From Arthrinium phaeospermum (taxonomy: Eukaryota; Ascomycota; Sordariomycetes; Amphisphaeriales; Apiosporaceae), in NCBI GenBank assembly GCA_006503535.1, contig QYRS01000002.1, positions 3,286,001 to 3,350,000 on the forward strand: a stretch of DNA of 64,000 bases, written 5' to 3'. This document shows, piece after piece, positions 24,295 to 34,919 of the stretch. The position numbers and the translations under genes were made by a program. The notes under the pieces were generated by a model. It was not told the origin of the DNA and made no database searches. It worked only from the letters and a program-made list of their open reading frames with translations. Each line of letters opens with the position of its first letter. Position 1 is the stretch's first letter.

Positions 24295-27200
24295 CTATTC
24301 GTCCTTCTTTTCGCTCTCCGACTCGGAACCGTGCGCCTTCTTCCACTCGCAGATCTTGCACTTATTGCCAAGCTCTCTATCAATGTCCGGGAAGACAAGC
24401 TCAAAGACGTCCTTGTACCAGCTGGCCGGTCGGCCCTCGATACCCTCCTTGATATTCTGTGGATCTCAGAGTTAGCATCACACCGCATTATGGGGGTTAT
24501 CACTCTTCAATGGTTGGTTGTAAAGCACTTACCTCAGGTAGTTCTAGCCAGTCAGACAAGTTGTCCTCAGGGAAGATAATCATATTGCATCCTGCTCTGC
24601 GCGCAGCCACCGTCTTCTCCCTCAAGCCACCAATACGGAGGACCTTTCCAGTCAGGGTCAGCTCGCCAGTCATTGCCACTGTGGGGCTAATAGGCTTATC
24701 CAGTGCCAATGAAAGCAGCGAGGTCGTCATCGTAACGCCGGCAGACGGGCCATCCTTCTGCACTGCCCCTTCTGGGACGTGCAGATGAATCTTGGCCTTG
24801 TCGAAGAAGTGGTTGTCCGGGAATTCCTGAACCATCATGGATTTGGCATAGGAATACGCAATGGTAGACGATTCCTTCATGACTGCTTTCAGATTACCAG
24901 TGATCTCGAGACCAGGGCGGCTGCTTGGCCTGAGAGTTGACTGCAAGATGGATTCGATATACATGGCAGAGCCGCCCATCTGAGTCCACGCCAGACCCAT
25001 GGTAACACCGGGCGGTGTCACGTCATATAGCCTGTCCGATGTGAAGACCGGGGGTCCGATGTAGTCTTTCAGGTTTTCCTTGTCGATGGTGACGTGAACA
25101 GTATCGGGAACTTTAAGAGCGACTCGGGGCTTCTCTGTAGTTTCCTGTTCGGAAGCCTCGGAAGTGACGGGATCTTTATTGTCCTTCTCCTTCTCCTTCT
25201 CCTTCTGCGCTTCTTCCATGGCGGCCTTGCCCTCTTCCGTTAAGGCCTCCTCCTCCGGCAGAGCTTCCTCGCCGAGGTCCTGGACGATCTTCAACGCCGA
25301 CTTTCTATATATCTTCTCGATCTGCTTCTTGAGATTACGAACACCCGATTCGCGGGCATACGATTTGATCAGCTCATCAATAGCCTCATCAGATAGCGTC
25401 ACGTCAGCGCCCTTCAAGCCTGCCAACTCTTTGGCGGCCGGTGCGAGATAGCGGTCGGCAATTGCCTTCTTCTCGTCTGACACGTAGCCAGAGAGTCTAA
25501 TGACTTCCATGCGGTCGAGGAGGGGTCTAGGAATGGTATCCGTCATATTGGCAGTGCAGACGAAGAGGACCTTTGACAGGTCGACGGGTACATCCATGTA
25601 GTGATCCAAGAAGGAGCTGTTCTGCTCCGGGTCAAGAAGTTCCAGTAAAGCAGAAGAAGGGTCTCCCTGGTACCCCCGCCCAATCTTGTCGATCTCGTCA
25701 ATAAGAATCAAGGGATTCTCGGTCTGGCACTTCTTCAATGCCTGTATGACTCGACCAGGCAAAGCACCAACATATGTACGTCGGTGGCCTTTGATCTCGG
25801 CAACATCCGTAAGACCACCGACACTGAACCTGTAGTATTGACGGTTAAGGGCCCTGGCGATAGACTTGCCGATACTCGTCTTGCCAACACCTGGAGGGCC
25901 CACGAAGCAGAGAATCTTGCCTTCGACAGTGCCGCGTAGTTTTCCAACGGCAATAAACTCCAGAATACGATCCTTGACGTCCTTGAGGCCGTAGTGATCC
26001 TCGTCTAAGACCGTCATCGCGTTCTTGATGCCGAAGTTCTCTGCACTCCGCTGTCCCCAGGGAATCTGGGTCAGCCAGTCAAGGTAGTTTCTCGTGACAT
26101 TGAACTCCGAGGCGGCAGGCTCCAGGTGAGCCAGCTTGTTGATCTCGTCGTCGAAAACTTTGCGAACAGCCTCGGGCATTGCCAGTTTGTCGGCCTTCTC
26201 CTTGAACTTTTCCACGAGCTTGTCCTTGCCATCCGACTCGATCCCGAGCTCGCGTCGAATACCCTTCATCTGTTCCATCAACCAATACTCTCGTTGTCTC
26301 TTGGTGATTTTCTGCTCCACATCCTTGGTGATCTTTGACTGTAACTGAGCATTCATCAACTCCTTCTTCAAGACGACAAGAGCCTTCTGCATCCGCTCTT
26401 CCACGTCGAGGCTTGCTAGAACTTCTTGAAGCTCGACAGGCTCGCCGGCAGAGACAGCTGCAGCAAAGTCTGCTAGCTTTCCAGGCTCTGCGACGACGTT
26501 ACCGGTCGACTGGCTCATCGAGAAAGTCGAGATCTGGTCTCGGAAAAGACTGTTCATCGTAGCAACCTCCTTAAACACGTTCACGATCTCATTCGTAATG
26601 GCCCGGATGACCTGGCTCTTGGGGTCGAAGGGCTGTTCCGTCAAGTTCTCGACATTGACGAGGCTGACCGGGTACTTCCGCAAGAACGAGGTGGGCTCGT
26701 ACTTTTCAGTCTGGGTCTCGGTGTTCTTCGGAGTGACTGCCCCTTCTTCGAAACTGGCTACCACATCTCCCTTCTTTTCCCGCTGCGTTTCCTCGTCAGT
26801 CTTACTGGGGATAGGATCCGGAATCTCGGGCTCGGCATCAGCTTTCTTCGCCTCGGGCGATCCAGGCGGAATGAGCGTAGAAAGCTTGATGCGGCGATGG
26901 GGATATAAGATGGCCGTGAGGCTGTTAACTTCGCCGTGGACCGGGAAGGCACTTGTGATCTGAGCGAAAACACCGGTATCGTAGACATCGTCTGCGTTGC
27001 GAATGATGTCATCGTCGGCATTCTCGTCCTTGAACAAGAAGGCACCGACGTAAGGTTGACCTCGCTTCATCATTTCCATGATGGCAGCGGAGACGTTGGG
27101 GTCCTTGATCGTGATGGCCTTGTAGAAACCGGGGAATAGAGGCCGCTTCGCGATGGGGATGGCCATGACCTGTGGGTACACATCGGGTACTGCGGGCTTC

Positions 27201-27685
27201 TGCAACGCCTTGTCTGCACCCTTTCGCCCCTTACGGCCTCCATCCCCTGATCCATCGCCACCAGAGCCAGAAGAAGCACCACCGGCTGCGCTGCTGCCCT
27301 TGCCGTCGGCCGCCTCGCCCGTAGCGGGTGAGTCAGAGGTGGTACTCTTGGACTCGCTCAGCTCCGCCTCGGCGACATCTTCAACTTTCTTTTCCAGGTT
27401 GGCCTTTTTCTCCTCTTCCGACAGAGGCTCGACTTTTTGATTGAAAAAGTCGTTGTCTTTTTCTTTCCGTCGCACGGCCGACGTGGAAAAGCGGGCTGTC
27501 GGTTGGGAGCCGGGATGTGAGGCAGAGATCGGTCGTGGGCACGCGACCAGCTGTTCGGTACGCGGGCAGAATGCGCTGGCGCCCAATGAGTATGCTCGGC
27601 TGAAGGCGGTGGTATAGAGGCGTTGAGCCGGCCTTCGCGACGCTCTCACGGCGAGCTGCCGCGACAGCTGTTGCCGACACAGCAT
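24295..27685 (-). CDS. PIM1: Lon protease homologue, mitochondrial (ATP-dependent serine protease)
   Basis: Two exons, 27685-24533 and 24456-24295, give 1104 residues; the 76-bp intron (24532-24457) joins WLELPE to NIKEGIEGRP near the C-terminus. Lon degrades misfolded and regulatory proteins in the mitochondrial matrix. The N-terminus is Arg/Ser/Ala-rich with few acidic residues, fitting a matrix presequence. Next come an acidic Gly/Ser-rich linker, the Lon substrate-binding domain, AAA+ motifs GPPGVGKTS (Walker A, about 594-604) and LILIDEIDKIG (Walker B), and an acidic KEKEKE-type insert typical of mitochondrial Lons. The protease domain has KDGPSAGV with Ser981 and GGLREK with Lys1024, 43 residues apart as in the known Ser-Lys dyad. 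The first ATG of the frame was chosen; upstream codons contain no ATG. Confidence 0.95.
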
Positions 27686-28775
27686 GGTGGCGTGATGGGG
27701 GCACACGACAGTGTTCTGGCAGGAGAGGGGAATAATTATGCGGAGTTGAAGAAACAAAAGGAAAGAAAAATAATAGTACAAGTGCAACAACCAAGCTCGA
27801 GCTCTAGAATGAAAACCCTGTACAAGTGGTGATGGGAATCTCTATCGTCGCATCTAGAATCTGTCTTAATAATCCAAAAGCTCTACGATGGCGCTCTACT
27901 GTGAGAAGCTCGGACGTCGAAAAAAGACGACATCATCACCGAGCGCCGAGGAAGGAGCTTTCCGTAGAAGCAGCTGGATCATCGATACTTTTAGCGCACG
28001 AACCAACCGCACTATCAATTGATGTACATACAGTCTACCTAATGTACCTACCTAAATTATCACGCGCCACATACTTCAATATCCATCCATGATACTCCGT
28101 ACCTCTGAGGATACATACATCTCATGAACGTGATTCTGATTCAAGAATACATTATGCCATCGTCAATTGAAGCAGTCTCTTTTGCCACGGCACCTCCACC
28201 ACACAGCCGAGGGAGGAGCTCTGTCTTTGCTCATCGGGCCGGCCCTGCAGCGACGGCCCACTACGACTGGACTGCGCTTGTACACAGTATATGTGCTCGA
28301 TTAATCGGCCGCAATCAATCATACCACTTACACGCTTGGGGACCTGGAGGTGATAGTAGACCAATGCATCAGTATAAAGACGTATAACTCTTGAACTGTG
28401 TTTGTTCCTCGACTGCGACAGTCAATTTGCACCATGTGAGGCCGTCTCCGCGCATGGGAAGGAGCGCCATGGAAAGACACTGGGGGGTTTCTGAAGACCA
28501 ATCAGAGGGCCCCGTGCCTGCTAGACTTGTGGTAGGTCGAGCTAGCATCTACATGTAGTAATCGAGGGGTCAATTGGACCCCTATTGCAGCGCGAATCAA
28601 CGCTGGCATCTCCTTCAACTATTGAGACTATACGGCAACTGAAATCCCCAAAAAGGACATACCACACACCCTCTCCTGCACAAACTACCACTTACTAGTG
28701 CGCATCTTACCATAGCACTTCTTGAAGAGCAAATTCCCAATTAAAATAAAGCAGCACTACCCCTCCTCGCAGAAA
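27686..28775. promoter_or_regulatory. Divergent intergenic region between Lon and NECAP genes
   Basis: The two genes diverge, so this 1.1-kb stretch must carry both promoters. It includes TACTCCGTAC at 28093-28102. No coding potential is supported. Confidence 0.5.
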
Positions 28776-29597
28776 ATGGAAGGCATTGATCCCATCACCG
28801 GCCGTCCGCTGGCCTCGGATGCCATCCAGCGCCTCCTGTTTATCGCCCCCAAGGTGCACGTCTACAACATCCCGCCCATGGTCCCGGGCAAGGGGCACGT
28901 TGCCGCGGGCTGGACGGCCGACGGCAACAAGCGGCAGATCTTCACGGCGCGGCTGCGCGTGCTGGAGACGGCCGAGGCCGTGCCCGGCGGCAGCGAGGAC
29001 GAGGAGAAGGTCAAGACGGACGTGGTGCTCGAGGACGCCAGCAACGGGCAGCTGTTCGCCGCGGCGCCCTACACGACCGCCGCCGTCGTGGAGCCCGTCT
29101 CGGACAGCTCGCGCTTCTTCGCCGTGCGCGTGCAGGACGAGGCTGGGCGCAAGGCCTCGCTCGGCATCGGCTTCGAGGAGCGCAGCGACGCCTTCGACTT
29201 CAGCGTCGCCCTGCAGGAGGCCCGCAAGTCCCTCGGCTGGGAGCAGCCCCAGCTCAACGCCACCGGCGGCGGGCCCAAGAAGGCCGCCGACCGCAAGGAG
29301 GAGGAGAAGCGCGACTACAGCCTCAAGGAGGGCGAGACCATCACCGTCAACCTGCCCGGCCGCTTCGGCCGCCGGAGACCCGACGCCGGCGACGGCAGCA
29401 GCACGTCGGAGGGCGGCAGCGCACCCCTCTCATCCTTCTCGTTGCCTCCCCCTCCCTCCGCATCGTCATCAAGGGGACCGGGCATCCTTCCTCCGCCACC
29501 CAGCGCGCAAAGCTCGAAAGCTCATACACACCAACGCGGAAAGCCCTCGGCAGCCGACTTAGGATTCGATGATGGCCAGAATGGAGAGTTTGCTTAA
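28776..29597 (+). CDS. NECAP-family endocytic adaptor (adaptin-ear-binding coat-associated protein)
   Basis: A single exon from ATG 28776 gives 273 residues. NECAP proteins bind AP-2 and regulate clathrin-coated pit assembly at the plasma membrane. The N-terminal PH-like NECAP domain (DUF1681) spans about residues 8-165 with landmarks VHVYNIPP, GWTAD, FTARLRVLET, VVLEDASNGQLFAAAPY, SSRFFAVRV and GIGFEERSDAFDF. The C-terminal third is Pro/Ser/Lys-rich and probably disordered, as in family members. In-frame codons upstream lack conservation, so MEGIDPITGRPL is taken as the start. GC content is markedly high in the coding region, which produces long shadow frames. Assignment is firm. Confidence 0.93.
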   Translation: MEGIDPITGRPLASDAIQRLLFIAPKVHVYNIPPMVPGKGHVAAGWTADGNKRQIFTARLRVLETAEAVPGGSEDEEKVKTDVVLEDASNGQLFAAAPYTTAAVVEPVSDSSRFFAVRVQDEAGRKASLGIGFEERSDAFDFSVALQEARKSLGWEQPQLNATGGGPKKAADRKEEEKRDYSLKEGETITVNLPGRFGRRRPDAGDGSSTSEGGSAPLSSFSLPPPPSASSSRGPGILPPPPSAQSSKAHTHQRGKPSAADLGFDDGQNGEFA

Positions 29598-29813
29598 GAT
29601 GATGCGGTGGTTTCTATTGAGCTCTGCGGCCTGATTTCTAGGGGTATTATACATTCTAGATGCGATACGATAAATACTCAACTGTCTTTCCTGACCACCC
29701 AAACCTCACCCGTCTCCACCTAAACCAACCGGGAAACCCAAAAGTTCAGTCGTCTATTCTCCCTACTCCTCCGCCATGTGACATAAGCATCGATGACCAT
29801 TGCCGCCCCCGTC

Positions 29814-30770
29814 TCAATTGTAGTGCATGGTGGGTAGGCTTCGACGCCGATCTGGTAAACGTGATACGGGTAGAACGGGGTTGCGTGATGTAACATGTTC
29901 AACTACTTCAACCTCTCTTGCATAGCTTGCATTTGATAGGTCGCTGTAACTTCTTGGTCGATAAGCAGGGTGACCGCCGGTTCGGTCTCCCGAAGTACGA
30001 CGACGAGACTGATCGACCGCGTCAGGCGTTGCGTAATCCTGGCACCATCTTGTTACGTTCGTCAAAGGCGCAGCAGCCATCGAGGGGTAATGGGGATCCG
30101 CCGACCAAACATGCTGTTGCTGTGCGTAGTTGCTCACGATAGCAGGCCCAATGCTATCTTGATGATGCCACGGGTTTGCGCCTCCGCTCTGCCGTCGCTG
30201 TCGATCTAGTACATCACCCTCGCCGCCCCAACCATAGCCCCAGCCGCCCTGCTGCTGCCGGACAACTGCCTTTTGCTGCTCCACCATGTGCCATCGCCCC
30301 AGACACAGAGACTCCACGTAGATCTCGCCCAGCCGGGCCATGATTTCCCTCTCCCGGTCGACGGTTTCGTCGATGCGGCGCAGGATCCATGTGTGGGCGT
30401 TCCGCGCCTGCCGCTGCTCGCGGGCGCTGCCGAATGTGTGGGCATCATCGAGGTCGGGGATCCGGGAGAAGAGATCGAACGCACGTCGGTTCTGTTCCGC
30501 CAACAGGTACTGCAGGTGCTGGCGCTCGCTCTCGATGTGGTCGGACGGGCGCGGGTGGTAGGCTGAAAGAGGAAGCGCTTTGCCCGAATAATTGTTGTTG
30601 CTCAGGTTCGTGCCATTGTTTTGGCTGCTGTTGCCGCCGCTGCCGTGGTGGAAACCCGGGGGTTGATGCTGCTGCTGATGCCCGGGGCGCCTGTACCCTC
30701 GCTGGTGAAAGTGAGTGGCCCAGAATGCATGGTCACGCTCCCGGGGCTGCTCTCGAGTGCCGTGTGCCAT
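29814..30770 (-). CDS. Uncharacterised protein, 318 aa
   Basis: A single frame from ATG 30770 to TAG at 29814. The N-terminus (1-65) is rich in His, Gln, Gly and Asn and looks disordered. The middle (about 78-175, from HIESERQHLQYLLAEQNRRA to the segment after YVESLCLGRW) is a charged, probably helical unit with many Arg/Glu heptads, suggesting a coiled coil. The C-terminus is again polar, with RPRSYSDLSNASY as a possible phosphosite. There is no signal peptide or membrane span. I do not recognise the family. The contrast between an ordered core and low-complexity flanks, and an ATG start with a clean frame, argue that it is a real gene. It is convergent with NECAP and about 220 bp from it. 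Confidence 0.7.
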   Translation of the reverse strand: MAHGTREQPRERDHAFWATHFHQRGYRRPGHQQQHQPPGFHHGSGGNSSQNNGTNLSNNNYSGKALPLSAYHPRPSDHIESERQHLQYLLAEQNRRAFDLFSRIPDLDDAHTFGSAREQRQARNAHTWILRRIDETVDREREIMARLGEIYVESLCLGRWHMVEQQKAVVRQQQGGWGYGWGGEGDVLDRQRRQSGGANPWHHQDSIGPAIVSNYAQQQHVWSADPHYPSMAAAPLTNVTRWCQDYATPDAVDQSRRRTSGDRTGGHPAYRPRSYSDLSNASYAREVEVVEHVTSRNPVLPVSRLPDRRRSLPTMHYN

Positions 30771-31568
30771 CGTAGCAGGATATTAGATGATATAGGGGTG
30801 AGTGTTGCAATTTGTGATCAGGGGCAGGTGAAGATATCTCAGGATACCGACCGGCGAGGTATACCATTCTTAAATAAAATAAGGATGGTTGGAGGACTAG
30901 GACAGAGCTGGAACTGCTAGGCCTGCCACCGCATAGTTCTTATAGATTCATCTAAGCTATGGAATATCCAATAAGGATCGGGGAAAGTAAAGCGATGGAC
31001 CAAATTTAGAAAGCGTAAACGCAACGATTCATATATCTTTGTCTGTTCGTTTGCCGACGGGAAATGGTCCACACAGAAATGCAGGACTAATCCAGCTGGC
31101 CACAGTGAACAAAGAGACCTGCGTCTGTTCAAACACAGCAACTCTTGAGTCGTCCTAGGCAAATCTTCATGGTTTGAATATGTTGCTGATACTCTACTTT
31201 GTTGGTCTATGATGCGAAACATATGTTTTGGACCTTTTGTCCCTGGCCATTATTATTGTTTTGATATGTATGTGTGTAAGAGTGTATTCACCAAATGCCA
31301 CACATCTGCTACCTAGTGAGAATGAGGCCCGTAATTATGATGTTGTGTCGTACAGACCACTATCACCCAGCTTATTTAACACACGTGGTCAAGCTTGCTC
31401 GTCATTACAAAGGGTCATAAACTTGGACTGGGTGTTAGATATTGAGTGCCATCAGTGTATTGTGAGACATTTCAACGAACCAACATAACCTTCCCTACGG
31501 ATTCAGTTTGCCTTCCCCTTTTGCAATGAACTCGAAGTGGTTCAGATACCCCGGTGAGAACTTAATCA
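30771..31568. other. Intergenic, no gene seen
   Basis: About 0.8 kb, relatively AT-rich, between the start of the 318-aa gene and the 3' end of the GH76 gene. A TAAATAAAATAA run lies near 30872. Nothing else is supported. Confidence 0.55.
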
Positions 31569-33160
31569 TCACGCCAGCCGCCAAATGAACAATCCCACTG
31601 CCAAGCCGCTCATCATCAATTGCCACTCAGGAGGCGACACCCCAGTGTTACTAGTCGAACTTGCCGCAGGAGACGGAGCCGATGACGACTCGTGGGGATC
31701 AGGCAACGCTGTTGGCTGGGACGAGTTAGGAGCAGGTGGGTCCTGGGTAGAAGGAGAAGGAGTCGGGCTAGGAGTCGGGCTAGGGGTAGAGGTAGGAGAA
31801 GGAGCAGGAAGCATACCCTTCACATGCTGAATCTCTCCCGCCCGGAACGGGGGCGTGGCCTCCTGGACCAGCAGGCCCTGGACGACCTCGAGGGCCGACA
31901 TCTGCTGCCCGAGGCTCGCGGTTCCGTCGTACCCGCCCACGTACCACCGATGCCCGCAAACGGTCCCGTTGGCGCCGCCGGAGCAGGCCTGCCCCGCCGC
32001 CAGCGCCGACGGCACGAGCAGGCCCTGGACCGTCGGCAGCGTCGACGGCATCATCTGGGTCGTGGCCCACATGAAGCGGGACAGGTACGCCTTGAAGCTC
32101 ATCATGTCCGTGTCGCACGTGTTGCTGATCTCGCAGATGCGCTCGACCATGACGCCGGTCGCGTTGGCGAACGGGCTGAAGTACTCGGAGCCCGCGGCCG
32201 CCAGGAGCCGCGTGGTGCGGTCGCCCCAGGTCGCGTCCCCGCGCGTGTGGTTGTAGAGGACCGCGGCGCCGTACAGATAGATGCCCTGCGAGTAGCTGTA
32301 CGCTTGGGGGTTGACAGTCCGGCAGTCGTCCTTGCTGTCGGCCCCGTCCAGGACCTTGAAGTCCTGGCCGACGAAGCCCACCGCCTCGGACCAGTCCCAG
32401 ATCTTCTGGGCCCAGTCCTGGTACGTCTGGTTGCCGGTGGCGCGGGCGAGCCGGGCCGAGAGCTGGAACAGGCCGCCGTTGCTGACCGAGTTCTTGTAGT
32501 CCATGCCGTTGGGGTTGCTCGCGAAGATCTGCCAGGCCACGCCGCCGCCGCAGGCCGTCGTGTTCCAGCGGTCCACCATGGTGTTCCAGATGTTCTCGGC
32601 CATGGTGAGCCAGGAGGGGATACTGTCGTCGGGCTGCGGGAAGTTGCGCTCCGCGGCCTCCAGGACGGTGAAGGACCAGAACGCCTGGTCGTCGTTCCCC
32701 TCGTCCCCAAAATGGCGCGGGACCATGTAGTCGAAGTTGGGCCCTACCTGGGAAAGCAGCGCCTGGGTGATGACATCGTGGTACGAAGTGTCTCCGGTGT
32801 AGTGCTGATAGTCCAGCATGGATCCCCAGCATGCACCCGATTCCCACCAGTAAACGGGCGCTGGGAATACAGCAAGCGTCTGCGAGGAACACAATCAGGG
32901 GGACGATCCGAGATCAATCCTATTCTTTGGGACTTACCTCGGGGGTATTTGTGATGTTCCCGGTGTAATAAGACATGGTCCCGTAGGCAAGCGTCGAAGC
33001 AACGCTGCGAATGGACGCTGGGATTCTCGTAATTAGCCCATGGTTTTCTGGCAGCGTAAAGAGACATCATTGACTTACCCACATCACTGGTGTTCAGATC
33101 TTTGGGAGCCACGAAGCTGCTCGCCAGGATGGCAGCACCATGAACTGACTTGAAGAACAT
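31569..33160 (-). CDS. GH76 alpha-1,6-mannanase / GPI-type cell-wall transglycosylase (DCW1/DFG5 family)
   Basis: Three exons, 33160-33079, 33017-32938 and 32879-31569, give 490 residues; introns are 61 and 58 bp. The spliced N-terminus reads DVASIRSVASTLAYGTMSYY and continues through the second junction into PAPVYWWESGACWGSMLDY. Family members act outside the cell on alpha-1,6-mannan and help attach GPI proteins to wall glucan. The Asp pair expected for catalysis is in GNDDQAFW (about 115-122), with further family landmarks NTTACGGGVAWQIF and YKNSVSNGGLFQLSARLAR. A Pro/Ser/Thr-rich stretch (SPTPSPTPSP) precedes a hydrophobic tail, fitting a GPI-anchor signal. The predicted signal peptide is short and weak, so exon 1 may be slightly wrong. 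Several NxT/S sites fit secretion. Confidence 0.88.
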
Positions 33161-34919
33161 GTTGCTCTCAAACGGAGGTGGTTATTACGGGACAAGGTTG
33201 GAGGTTATGGGTTGAGCATTTGCGGGTGAAAAGAATACAGTAAAATAGATATACAGCCGCTGTGATATACCCAGATCGTAGAAGGCAACGAGTTGAAGTC
33301 CGCCACCCAATGTGCTCTATGTGTCGTCGTAATGAAGAGCATACGGCAAACCGGAACCGGCAACCGTGGTGTAATAGAATCCGGGCGAGCAACAGGTTTC
33401 GCAAGCGATTGTCACAGTCCACACGAGAGTTGTCAAGAAGGTACAGGGCGACCAAAACCAACGGACAACGACGACTGTGATGACATGTCCAACAGTCGTG
33501 ATGATGATCGCCTGGTGTTAGAAGAACAGCATGGGATAGACTGACTGTCGTGGGAATAATGTGTATCGCTTCGGCCAGTATGTGAATCACACACACAAGG
33601 GCACAAATGCAGGTACCGATATACACAAACCACAAGCCTGGCATGCCGGGACGGTCCTTTTGGCCATGACTCCTTATGAACGTAACGAAACAGCCACCTC
33701 CCGCACATACACGTCGTCTGGAGTCTACGTGGTCCAACGTTTCGTTCAACCTGACGGGTGAGCTGGGAGCTTTGAGGTTTGTGAGGTCGATCTTTCGTCC
33801 AGCCAACGAACAGCACGTAGAGGGCGTCGGGGCAAAAGTGGGCTACAGCGACCATGTTGAACAAACTTGCTTACACAACAATCGTAGCATAGGCAAGAGG
33901 GGTGAATGATATGGCGGCAAGGCGTTCGTTCGTTGCTCGTGAACTAATCGTGGAATGGATACCGATTACCCTCTACCCACGGGCCGGGCAAAACCATAGC
34001 GCGCGGGCGATGAGAAAGCATTTGCCTGAATAGGGGTTGTACCAGGAAACGATTGGCTATTGTCCATACTGATTGCCTCCCGGCATCTAAGCTTAGCGTC
34101 TGGGGAGCGTCTGGGGTCAAACATGCATGAAACGACAAGTTAAGATTTGGCCTAAGCACGTTGAACGCTCCTTTCCTTTACTACAGCTTGCATCGGGCAA
34201 TGTTCGCTTTCGTGGCACTGTCTGTATTGCGTCACTAGACCTCTGCGATCGTGTGTTGCGGCCCGCTTAGACTTGCAGAGGGCGGTCTGTAGCACGCATC
34301 GCGATTTGTGCCATTCAGAGAAGCCATGGTATCTACCAACCATATGCCCAACTCACGTCCAACAAAGAACGTTGGATGATGCAGGAGAGATGGCCACAAA
34401 TTTCCGGACGTGAGTACAAGGGGTAAAAGTGAGACATGGTATTGCGTCCCCCTTGGCCACAATCGGACCAAACTCCAGAAGGCCTCTCTGGTGTATTCAA
34501 CACAACCGCCGCCAAACGGGTGCCTGTTCACAATCCGTACGTACTGTACTGCACATCTTACCACTGAGCCAAACGACCACAACAGGTAGCTAAGCTCAGG
34601 GTTCGAATCCGATCTGGTGCACCTTTTTTCAACGACACTGGACCAAAAAAGAAAAGCGAACAGCTACAGGCTTTCTCGGTCCATTGCCACCGAAGTGACA
34701 ACTTCGCCCCGATACTCCTCTGCGCCCCCCCGTTCCTTCTAAGGACCTCATTTACGCTTTAAGGGTACGGGGCGACACGCTGACGGTCTCCAGCCAAACG
34801 GACTAGGGAGGGCACCAGACCTCGAAGAGCGGCAACAACCCGTAAGCGTCAACGCTTGAACCTTTGGCAGAAAAAACCTCTGTTATCAGGGTTTATTTAG
34901 GCACCCTGGGAGCATCTGG
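33161..34919. other. Intergenic region with tRNA-like fragments
   Basis: About 1.8 kb between the GH76 start and the 3' end of the LRR-like gene. The minus-strand frame 33168-33806 is Cys/His-rich and is read as the GH76 upstream region rather than a gene. Pol III-like boxes are listed separately. Confidence 0.5.
34547..34627. other. tRNA-like A-box and B-box sequences, no foldable tRNA
   Basis: On + there is a perfect B-box, GGTTCGAATCC (34600-34610), followed after 13 bases by a T run (34624-34629) like a Pol III terminator. On the minus strand TGGCTCAGTGG (34572-34562) matches the tRNA A-box. The two boxes face opposite ways, and the T-arm stem around the B-box does not pair, so I cannot draw a cloverleaf. 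It may be a decayed or rearranged tRNA gene, or chance. Confidence 0.25.

Noticed and set aside
28786..29562. 258-aa + frame rich in Arg, Ala and Ser
   Set aside because: Shadow of the NECAP coding frame in GC-rich DNA.
31692..32954. 420-aa + frame and 370-aa minus frame over the GH76 gene
   Set aside because: High GC content of the GH76 exons opens other frames; composition is Arg/Ala/Gly-skewed and only the annotated frame matches a family.
33168..33806. 212-aa minus frame upstream of GH76
   Set aside because: Cys/His-rich and pattern-free, lying in the GH76 upstream region; starts and composition are unlike a gene.
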